Source of the DNA: Chloroflexota bacterium | GTDB lineage: Bacteria > Chloroflexota > Dehalococcoidia > DSTF01 > JACRBR01 | Length of the DNA stretch: 6,410 bases | NCBI GenBank assembly: GCA_025355835.1 | Contig: JANXYW010000094.1 | Span: 1 to 6,410 of the forward strand | Direction: 5' to 3' | In this document: positions 1-4,435 of the stretch, one piece after another | Numbering within the stretch: the first letter of the stretch is position 1 | How the letters are laid out: every line of letters begins with the position of its first letter | Notes under the pieces: generated by a model | Seen by the model: only the letters and a program-made list of their open reading frames with translations | What the model was told of the DNA's origin: nothing | Database searches by the model: none | Translations under genes and position numbers: made by a program

Positions 1-16
1 TTGACGCGGCGTTCCT

Positions 17-25
17 AGGATAGGG
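17..25 (+). promoter_or_regulatory. Probable ribosome binding site of dnaG
   Basis: The purine-rich run AGGATAGGG ends 5 bases before the dnaG ATG. Its AGGA core lies 10 bases and its AGGG core 5 bases from the start, so either could pair with the 16S anti-Shine-Dalgarno. An in-frame TAG at 16-18 rules out a start further upstream. Only 30 bases precede the gene here, so the promoter cannot be judged. Confidence 0.5.
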
Positions 26-30
26 TTGCG

Positions 31-1974
31 ATGAGCGAAGTAGACGAGATCAAGCAGCGTGTCGACATCGTCGATCTCGTGTCGCAGTTCGTCACGCTCA
101 AGCGCGCCGGACGTACGTTCATGGGGCTCTGTCCCTTCCACACCGAGCGCACGCCGTCGTTCCACGTCGATCCCACGCGCCAGAGCTGGCACTGCTTCGG
201 CGCTTGCGGCACAGGAGGCGACATCTTCTCCTTCGTGATGAAGAAAGACGGCGTGGAGTTCCGCGACGCCCTTCGCACGCTCGCCGAGCGCGCAGGCGTA
301 TCGCTGGAGTCGCGCCGTGACCCGCAGGAAGACACGCGCCGCGCCCGCATGTACGAACTCAACGAGGCCGCGTCGGCGTACTTCCACGCGATGCTCGCCG
401 GCGGTGATGGCATGCACGCCGTCGCGCGCGAGTATCTGGCCGAACGCAAGATGGCGCCGGCGGCGGTCGAGTTGTTTCAGATCGGCTACGCGCCCAACAG
501 CTGGGACGCGCTGGCCACGCATCTGACAGGCCGCGGCTTCTCGTCGCAGGAGATCGTGACGGCGGGGCTCGCCGTCGATCGCGATAACGATCGCGGCGCG
601 TACGACCGCTTTCGTCACCGGCTGATGTTCCCGATTCGCGACGAACGCGGCCGCGTCGCCGGCTTCGGCGGCCGTATCCTGCCCGGCGATGCGCTGGGCG
701 CGGGCGATGTGCAGCCGAAGTACGTCAACACATCGCAGTCGCCGATCTTCGACAAGGGATCGATCCTGTACGGGCTGGATCTGGCGAAAGACGCCGTACG
801 CAGCGAAGGTCAGGCGGTGATCGTCGAAGGCTACATGGACGCCATCGCCGCGCACGAGCACGGGTATCACAACGTCGTCGCATCGATGGGCACCGCGCTC
901 ACCGAGCGGCAGGTGGCGCTGCTCAAGCGCTACTCGTCGACGCTCATCCTCTCGCTCGATGCCGACAACGCCGGCAGCGAGGCGACGATCCGCAGCGCGT
1001 ACGAGATCATCAACAACAGCCTGCGCAACCGGCCGGAGCCGAATTCACGCGGCATCGTCCGGCAGGTCGCGTCGGTAGATATCGACCTGCGCGTGCTTTC
1101 GATGCCGGAGGGGCGCGACCCCGACGAGGTGATCCGCACGAGTCCGGAGCTGTGGCCCGTACTCGTCGCGAACGCGAAGCCGGTGCTCGACCATCTGTTC
1201 GATGTCGCCGCCGGCCGCCACGACCTGACGCAGCCGCGCGAACGCTCTGCCGCCGCCGCCGAACTGACACCGATCATTGCACTCACCGCAGACCCCGTTG
1301 TGCAATCGCACTACCTGCAGCGTCTCGCTCGGATGGCGCAAGTCGACGAGAAAGTGTTGCGCCAGGAACTGCGCCAGCCCGTGCGTGCGAGGGCGGAGCG
1401 CGCCGCCGCGGCGGTTGCGACCGCATCGAGCAACGTCGTGCACGACCGCAAAGAGGAGTTCTGCCTGACGCTGCTGTTCCGCTATCCAGAGCTGCGCGAA
1501 GAAGGCGAAGCGCTCGATCCGAATCTGTTCTCCCAGAGCGAGAACCGCGCGCTGTTCGATCTCTGGCTCGCCGGCGATGGCGACGCGGATTCGTTCGAGG
1601 AGGCGCTCTCGTCCGACCTGCGGCCGCAGTACGAGCGCGTGACGGCGTCCGTGCTGCCCCCGTACGACGACGACAACCTTGTGAAGGCGCTCCGTTCGGC
1701 CGTCTGGGGCATCGATCAGCAACGCCTGCGGCTCGCGAAGCGCGCCAGCGCCGCCGTGCTGGCCGATATCGCTGCTGATGGCGGCGCCAAGGTCGCAGAG
1801 CGCGCCGACGCAGTGTGGAAGTCAGGCGCGGCCGATAACGCGTACACTGCGGACGACGAGGCCGACCCCGCCCGTCTCTTTGTCGACGACATGCAAGCTG
1901 GACGCCGCGTTCATCAGCGCCTGCTGGATCAGCACGATGATGGCCGTCGACCAGCGACACGAGGTGGGGAATGA
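31..1974 (+). CDS. dnaG: DNA primase DnaG
   Basis: Primase that makes RNA primers at the replication fork, working with the replicative helicase DnaB. The 647-residue protein has the full family order. The CHC2 zinc-binding domain (about 1-100) carries C34, H37, C55 and C59. The catalytic core follows with RFRHRLMFPI (193-202) and QPKYVN (228-233). The TOPRIM domain has EGYMD (266-270) and the metal-binding pair D310/D312 in LDADNAG, then PEGRDPDE (359-366). A helical C-terminal part from about residue 470 fits the DnaB-interaction region, ending in a low-complexity tail. Two oddities: the second zinc knuckle is CxxxC (CFGAC) instead of the usual CxxC, and about 20 extra residues (332-351) lie between the DxD motif and PEGRDPDE compared with E. 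coli. The protein is longer than E. coli DnaG (581) or B. subtilis DnaG (about 600). The ATG at 31 is the only plausible start because an in-frame stop sits at 16-18. The TGA overlaps the next start by 4 bases. Identification is firm. Confidence 0.97.
   Translation: MSEVDEIKQRVDIVDLVSQFVTLKRAGRTFMGLCPFHTERTPSFHVDPTRQSWHCFGACGTGGDIFSFVMKKDGVEFRDALRTLAERAGVSLESRRDPQEDTRRARMYELNEAASAYFHAMLAGGDGMHAVAREYLAERKMAPAAVELFQIGYAPNSWDALATHLTGRGFSSQEIVTAGLAVDRDNDRGAYDRFRHRLMFPIRDERGRVAGFGGRILPGDALGAGDVQPKYVNTSQSPIFDKGSILYGLDLAKDAVRSEGQAVIVEGYMDAIAAHEHGYHNVVASMGTALTERQVALLKRYSSTLILSLDADNAGSEATIRSAYEIINNSLRNRPEPNSRGIVRQVASVDIDLRVLSMPEGRDPDEVIRTSPELWPVLVANAKPVLDHLFDVAAGRHDLTQPRERSAAAAELTPIIALTADPVVQSHYLQRLARMAQVDEKVLRQELRQPVRARAERAAAAVATASSNVVHDRKEEFCLTLLFRYPELREEGEALDPNLFSQSENRALFDLWLAGDGDADSFEEALSSDLRPQYERVTASVLPPYDDDNLVKALRSAVWGIDQQRLRLAKRASAAVLADIAADGGAKVAERADAVWKSGAADNAYTADDEADPARLFVDDMQAGRRVHQRLLDQHDDGRRPATRGGE
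1961..1970 (+). promoter_or_regulatory. Ribosome binding site of the sigma factor gene, inside dnaG
   Basis: GAGGTGGGGA lies directly before the ATG at 1971 and within the last codons of dnaG. GAGGTG is a good Shine-Dalgarno match 4 bases from the start. With the ATGA stop/start overlap at 1971-1974, it supports translational coupling: ribosomes ending dnaG can restart on the sigma gene. It also fixes the sigma start at 1971. Confidence 0.75.
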
Positions 1975-3509
1975 CGGGAAGGCATCGCGCCGAGCCCGCG
2001 GTCATCGAAGAGGCGTCAACGCCCGTGCTTCCGGCCGACACCGCCGAAGAAGTGTTCGGCGACGCCTACACCCGTCTCGCCGACTCCGTCGTCGCCGTTC
2101 CCCCGACGCGCACCGGCGCGCTCACGTCCGACCCATGGAGCGAAGGCCCCGAACGCACCGAGATAGACCAACTCGCTGTCGAGAAAGAAGCTGTGCCGCT
2201 CGAGGAGCAGGACGGCGTCGACGACCCCGTCCGCATGTACCTGCGCGAGATCGGCAAAGTGCATCTGCTGTCCGGTTCCGACGAGCGTCGCATCGCGCGG
2301 GAGATGGAAGAGGCGAAGCATCTCGCTGCCGTCGATCGCCACTGGCTCGAAGATCACGGCCGCTTGCCCACCGGGCAGGAGACGCTGCTCACGCTCGTCG
2401 ATCAGTACAGCGAAGCGCAGAAGTGCGTGGTGTTCATCGGCAAGGACATCGGCATCAAGGGCTCGATGCTCTCCGACGTGATCGGCAGCGCACCGTGGCG
2501 CGCCGCCGTCGATGCGGAGATGGACTTCGAATTGGCCGGCCGCCTCGCCGAGCACATGCAGATCGAACAGATCGAGGCCGAGGCCGCGATCGTACGCCTC
2601 TCGATCATCACGCACATCTTGCAGGCGGATCACATCAAAACCATGGCCGACCGCTTCGGCGGCGAGATGTTGCTGCTACCCCCGCCGTGGGAGCGCGTCA
2701 ACGGCAACTGTCCCGAAGAGGACGAGCTCTGCGCTTACTTCAGCGCGCTGAAACGCGAAGGCTTCAAGGCCGAGAAGCTGCTCACGGAAGCGAACCTGCG
2801 GCTCGTTGTCAGCGTCGCCAAGAAGTACATCGGGCGCGGCATGTCGCTGCTGGACCTCATCCAGGAAGGCAACATCGGCCTCATCCGCGCCGTCGAGAAG
2901 TTCGACTATCGCAGGGGATTCAAATTCAGCACGTACGCGACGTGGTGGATCCGCCAGGCGATCACGCGCGCCATCGCCGACCAGGCGCGCACCATTCGCA
3001 TCCCCGTCCACATGGTCGAGACGATCAACAAGCTCGTGCGCGTTTCCCGCCGCCTCGTGCAGGAGTACGGCCGCGAGCCGACCAGCGAAGAGATCGCGAT
3101 TGGCATGACGGACCCGTTGCAGGGCCCGCCCGTTACGCCCGAGAAGGTGCGCGAGATCATCAAGGTGTCGCAGGAGCCGGTCTCGCTCGAGACGCCGATC
3201 GGCGAGGAAGACGAGAGTCACCTCGGCGACTTCTTGCCCGACGAGTCAGCGCTCGCGCCTGCCGACGCCGCATCGCATCAACTGCTCAAGGAGCAGGTGA
3301 TGGACGTGCTCAACAGCCTCACCTCGCGCGAGCGCAAAGTGCTCGAACTGCGATTCGGCCTCGAAGACGGCCGCAGCCGGACCCTCGAAGAAGTAGGCCG
3401 CGAGTTCCAGGTAACGCGCGAGCGCATCCGCCAGATCGAAGCGAAAGCCCTCCGCAAACTCCGCCACCCCTCCCGCAGCAAGAAGCTCAAAGACTACCTC
3501 GACTACTAG
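1971..3509 (+). CDS. rpoD: Primary RNA polymerase sigma factor (RpoD/SigA, sigma-70 family)
   Basis: Housekeeping sigma subunit, which binds RNA polymerase and recognises the -35 and -10 promoter elements. The 512 residues show region 1.2 (DPVRMYLREIG from D85), regions 2.1-2.4 starting near N275 with ANLRLVVSVAKKYIGRGM, and YATWWIRQAI with W325/W326, equivalent to the strand-opening E. coli W433/W434. Region 3 follows, with QEPVSLETPIGEEDESHLGD. Region 4 starts near L450; its helix-turn-helix VTRERIRQIEAKALRKLR holds R483, E484 and R487, equivalent to the -35-reading E. coli R584, E585 and R588. The ending HPSRS...KDYLDY is typical of a primary sigma factor, not an alternative one. About 160 residues (roughly 105-265) between regions 1.2 and 2.1 form a divergent insert. 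No clear region 1.1 is seen in the first 83 residues. It is cotranscribed with dnaG; no obvious terminator precedes it. Confidence 0.97.
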   Translation: MTGRHRAEPAVIEEASTPVLPADTAEEVFGDAYTRLADSVVAVPPTRTGALTSDPWSEGPERTEIDQLAVEKEAVPLEEQDGVDDPVRMYLREIGKVHLLSGSDERRIAREMEEAKHLAAVDRHWLEDHGRLPTGQETLLTLVDQYSEAQKCVVFIGKDIGIKGSMLSDVIGSAPWRAAVDAEMDFELAGRLAEHMQIEQIEAEAAIVRLSIITHILQADHIKTMADRFGGEMLLLPPPWERVNGNCPEEDELCAYFSALKREGFKAEKLLTEANLRLVVSVAKKYIGRGMSLLDLIQEGNIGLIRAVEKFDYRRGFKFSTYATWWIRQAITRAIADQARTIRIPVHMVETINKLVRVSRRLVQEYGREPTSEEIAIGMTDPLQGPPVTPEKVREIIKVSQEPVSLETPIGEEDESHLGDFLPDESALAPADAASHQLLKEQVMDVLNSLTSRERKVLELRFGLEDGRSRTLEEVGREFQVTRERIRQIEAKALRKLRHPSRSKKLKDYLDY

Positions 3510-3512
3510 ACT

Positions 3513-3547
3513 GTCGTCGGTCGTCGGTCGTCGGTCGTCGGTCGTCG
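3513..3547. repeat. Tandem repeat, five perfect copies of GTCGTCG
   Basis: Five uninterrupted 7-bp units begin 4 bases after the sigma-gene stop codon. A further pair, GTCGTCA then GTCGTCG, recurs at 3619-3632. The unit is not a multiple of 3 and lies outside coding sequence, so copy number can vary by slippage without harming a protein. The repeat cannot fold on itself, so it is not a terminator. Confidence 0.9.
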
Positions 3548-3554
3548 GGACGAA

Positions 3555-3586
3555 TTCACCACAGAGACACAGAGGCACAGAGGGTT
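3555..3586 (+). repeat. CACAGAG-type repeat, left copy of an inverted pair
   Basis: A 32-bp segment begins TTCACCAC and ends GAGGGTT, built from CACAGAG words at 8-9-bp spacing. Its inverted partner is at 3931-3964. Over 34 aligned columns I count 28 matches, 4 substitutions (three of them A versus G at the same place in each word) and 2 gaps. From recall, such CACAGAG/CACGGAG words recur between genes in many environmental bacterial genomes; I could not check this. Confidence 0.75.
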
Positions 3587-3591
3587 GGTTG

Positions 3592-3609
3592 GGCGAGGTT
3601 TGGCTCGCC
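3592..3609. repeat. Hairpin with 6-bp GGCGAG/CTCGCC stem
   Basis: GGCGAG (3592-3597) and CTCGCC (3604-3609) are perfect inverted arms around a 6-base loop, GTTTGG. It directly follows the CACAGAG repeat. There is no following T run, so a terminator role is not supported. It is one of several compact palindromes in this gap. Confidence 0.55.
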
Positions 3610-3618
3610 AGTACTCCG

Positions 3619-3632
3619 GTCGTCAGTCGTCG
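3619..3632. repeat. Two outlying copies of the GTCGTCG unit
   Basis: GTCGTCA followed by GTCGTCG, about 70 bp downstream of the main five-copy array. The match suggests that the same 7-mer family was duplicated on both sides of the left CACAGAG repeat. Confidence 0.6.
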
Positions 3633-3641
3633 GTTTGGAGG

Positions 3642-3658
3642 GCGGGCATTCAGCCCGC
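3642..3658. repeat. Hairpin with GCGGGC/GCCCGC stem
   Basis: GCGGGC (3642-3647) and GCCCGC (3653-3658) are perfect 6-bp arms around the loop ATTCA. The loop resembles the TTCA loop of the hairpin at 3869-3888, suggesting a shared class of small palindromes. No T tract follows. Confidence 0.55.
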
Positions 3659-3663
3659 GTAGT

Positions 3664-3728
3664 GCGGCGCAAAAGCCCGCTTCGCCGTTCTCTCCGCTTG
3701 GCGCCGCGCGGCGCAAAAGCCGCTTCGC
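3664..3728. repeat. Near-exact direct repeat, two copies 44 bp apart
   Basis: The copy at 3664-3685 (22 bp) and the copy at 3708-3728 (21 bp) both read GCGGCGCAAAAGC and then CGCTTCGC, differing by one extra C in the first. Both follow GC-rich palindromic sequence, as expected if one repeat module was duplicated. Confidence 0.7.
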
Positions 3729-3764
3729 TGGCCGACGATCGCTCGCGAAACGCGACGCGAAGCG
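3721..3764. repeat. Nested inverted repeats CGCTTCGC/GCGAAGCG
   Basis: A perfect 8-bp outer pair lies at 3721-3728 and 3757-3764, separated by 28 bases. Inside it is a 5-bp hairpin, TCGCG-AAA-CGCGA, at 3743-3755. The left outer arm is also the end of the second direct-repeat copy. The structure is plausible as RNA or cruciform, but no function can be assigned. Confidence 0.5.
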
Positions 3765-3788
3765 TGGAGCATAGCCGCCCGGCTGTGT

Positions 3789-3805
3789 GTCCGGTAAAGC
3801 CGGAC
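3789..3805. repeat. Hairpin GTCCGGT-AAA-GCCGGAC
   Basis: Seven-base arms, 3789-3795 and 3799-3805, pair with one G-U wobble around an AAA loop. It resembles the other GC-rich palindromes with short A/T-containing loops in this region. No T run follows. Confidence 0.55.
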
Positions 3806-3868
3806 CGACGCAGGATACGCCCTCGTCCAACCGATACGCGCCGCGTGCGCCAGCGAAAGCCCCGCGTA

Positions 3869-3888
3869 GCGTGGACTTCAGTCCGCGC
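3869..3888. repeat. Palindromic repeat, first copy; exact inverse copy at 4394-4413
   Basis: GCGTGGACTTCAGTCCGCGC forms an 8-bp stem, with one wobble pair and a TTCA loop. Its exact 20-bp reverse complement lies about 500 bp away at 4394-4413, on the far side of the FmdB-family gene. A 20-bp exact match around an imperfect palindrome is unlikely by chance and points to a dispersed repeat family. Confidence 0.8.
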
Positions 3889-3922
3889 GGCGCTCGATTC
3901 CGCGCCGCCGACGCGTGCACGC
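3887..3922. repeat. Inverted repeat GCGGCGC/GCGCCGC and adjoining perfect palindrome
   Basis: Perfect 7-bp arms lie at 3887-3893 and 3902-3908 around an 8-base loop. A 10-bp perfect palindrome, GCGTGCACGC, follows at 3913-3922. The first arm overlaps the end of the 3869-3888 hairpin by 2 bases, so the two structures compete. High local GC makes short palindromes more likely by chance, so support is modest. Confidence 0.4.
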
Positions 3923-3930
3923 TCCCCACA

Positions 3931-3964
3931 AACCCTCCGTGATCTCCGTGTCCTCCGTGGTGAA
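3931..3964 (-). repeat. CACGGAG-type repeat, right copy of an inverted pair
   Basis: Read on the minus strand, this 34-bp segment begins TTCACCAC and ends GAGGGTT, with CACGGAG words where the left copy at 3555-3586 has CACAGAG. The outermost bases of the pair, TTCACC and GGTGAA, are perfect inverted ends about 410 bp apart. No clear target-site duplication is visible outside them. Confidence 0.75.
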
Positions 3965-3998
3965 ATCCCTTCGCGAGCCGCTGCGCCGCGCAAGATCC

Positions 3999-4007
3999 TG
4001 CTACCAT
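3999..4007 (+). promoter_or_regulatory. Possible extended -10 promoter element of the FmdB-family gene
   Basis: TGCTACCAT fits the extended -10 pattern TGnTAnnnT of a primary sigma factor. Transcription would start near 4014, giving a very short leader that barely includes the ribosome binding site at 4015-4019. No good -35 hexamer lies 17 bp upstream, as an extended -10 allows. Tentative. Confidence 0.3.
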
Positions 4008-4014
4008 GACCCGC

Positions 4015-4019
4015 AGGAG
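4015..4019 (+). promoter_or_regulatory. Ribosome binding site that decides the FmdB-family start
   Basis: AGGAG lies 9 bases before the ATG at 4029, ideal Shine-Dalgarno spacing. It supports starting there and not at the in-frame GTG at 3915, 38 codons upstream, which would read through the CACGGAG repeat. Confidence 0.7.
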
Positions 4020-4028
4020 CAACACGCC

Positions 4029-4265
4029 ATGCCCTTGTACGAGTACTACTGCCCCAAATGCACATCGAAGTACGAGATGCTGCGCCCGATGGGCCGCAGC
4101 GATGAGCCCGGCACGTGTCCGAAGGGCCACGGCAACGGCGCCCGCACGCTCTCGATGTTCGCGGCCGTCGCGAAGGGCGGCAACGGCTTCGATGCGCTGG
4201 ACGCGCCATCAAGCGGCGGTGGTGGCTGCGGATGCGGTGGCGGCGCCTGCGGCTGCGGCCACTAG
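4029..4265 (+). CDS. FmdB-family zinc-ribbon protein
   Basis: A 78-residue cytosolic protein whose N-terminus MPLYEYYCPKC matches the FmdB regulatory-protein family (putative regulators first linked to the formamidase operon). The biochemical role of most members is unknown. The zinc ribbon has C8 and C11 as the first knuckle. The second normally reads CPKCG, but here it is CPKGHG, with C30 and probably H34 replacing the fourth cysteine. Residues 60-78 are a Gly/Cys tail with C67, C69, C74, C76 and H78, which could bind metal. Such Gly/Cys tails are, from recall, common in the family. The ATG at 4029 was chosen because the family motif begins there and AGGAG precedes it at good spacing; an in-frame extension to 3915 would encode repeat-derived sequence. 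It stands alone, downstream of the repeat region and convergent with nrdJ. The family call is strong; function is unassigned. Confidence 0.88.
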   Translation: MPLYEYYCPKCTSKYEMLRPMGRSDEPGTCPKGHGNGARTLSMFAAVAKGGNGFDALDAPSSGGGGCGCGGGACGCGH

Positions 4266-4319
4266 CGCACGGATCACGATCGCAAAACTCAGCAACGTTG
4301 CGCGACAACCGATCGCGTA

Positions 4320-4341
4320 GGGGCGTTCCGTAGAACGCCCC
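4320..4341. terminator. Perfect 9-bp hairpin in the convergent gap, possible bidirectional terminator
   Basis: GGGGCGTTC (4320-4328) pairs perfectly with GAACGCCCC (4333-4341) around a CGTA tetraloop, 54 bases after the FmdB-family stop. Neither side has a T run, so it is not a classical intrinsic terminator. Its place between convergent genes would suit 3'-end protection or termination. It may equally be a member of a dispersed palindrome family. Confidence 0.4.
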
Positions 4342-4388
4342 GTCGTGCGCCGAACTGTTTCGCGAATCAAGCTTTGCTGGTGGATCGA

Positions 4389-4418
4389 ACGTCGCGCGGA
4401 CTGAAGTCCACGCGACGT
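4389..4418 (-). terminator. 13-bp hairpin just downstream of nrdJ, containing the second copy of the palindromic repeat
   Basis: Arms 4389-4401 and 4406-4418 pair over 13 bp, with one G-U wobble when read as minus-strand RNA, around a UUCA tetraloop. It begins 17 bases after the nrdJ stop, a good place for a terminator or 3' stabiliser, but no U tract follows. Bases 4394-4413 are the exact reverse complement of 3869-3888, so it is also a repeat copy, with the flanks extended here into a longer stem. Confidence 0.45.
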
Positions 4419-4435
4419 GTTGAGATTGCCCGCCG

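Larger units (their letters stand above)
3510..4028. other. Repeat- and palindrome-rich non-coding region
   Basis: This is a 519-bp gap between the sigma gene and the FmdB-family gene. Open frames cross it on both strands, but none has a recognisable domain, a convincing ribosome binding site or a family-like sequence, and their translations follow the repeats. It holds tandem 7-mers, a pair of inverted CACAGAG/CACGGAG repeats, a direct repeat, and several GC-rich stem-loops listed separately. No U-tracted intrinsic terminator for the dnaG-sigma operon is visible. The stretch 3806-3868 shows nothing I can name. Confidence 0.8.

Noticed and set aside
1..27. TTGACG as a -35 box with TAGGAT or TAGGGT as the -10 of dnaG
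   Set aside because: Spacers would be 9 or 15 bp, and the latter would put the start of transcription at or past the ATG. Too little upstream sequence is present to judge.
1045..1722. 225-codon antisense open frame inside dnaG
   Set aside because: It is a shadow of dnaG codon bias, with no ribosome binding site or recognisable motif.
3510..3680. Intrinsic terminator for the dnaG-sigma operon
   Set aside because: The nearest hairpins (3592-3609 and 3642-3658) have short stems and no T run, so nothing specific supports it.
3513..3964. CRISPR-like array
   Set aside because: The units are 7 bp without spacers, and the longer repeats are only two, inverted and diverged. No cas gene is present.
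1778..4009. 743-codon open frame on the plus strand across the end of dnaG, the sigma gene and the gap
   Set aside because: It is out of frame with two certain genes, its translation is Arg/Ala-rich low complexity typical of shifted GC-rich reading, and it has no domain.
3246..4308. Minus-strand open frames of 294 and 250 codons (3246-4130 and 3556-4308)
   Set aside because: They run antisense through the sigma gene end, the repeats and the FmdB-family gene. Their translations track the repeats and show no protein family.
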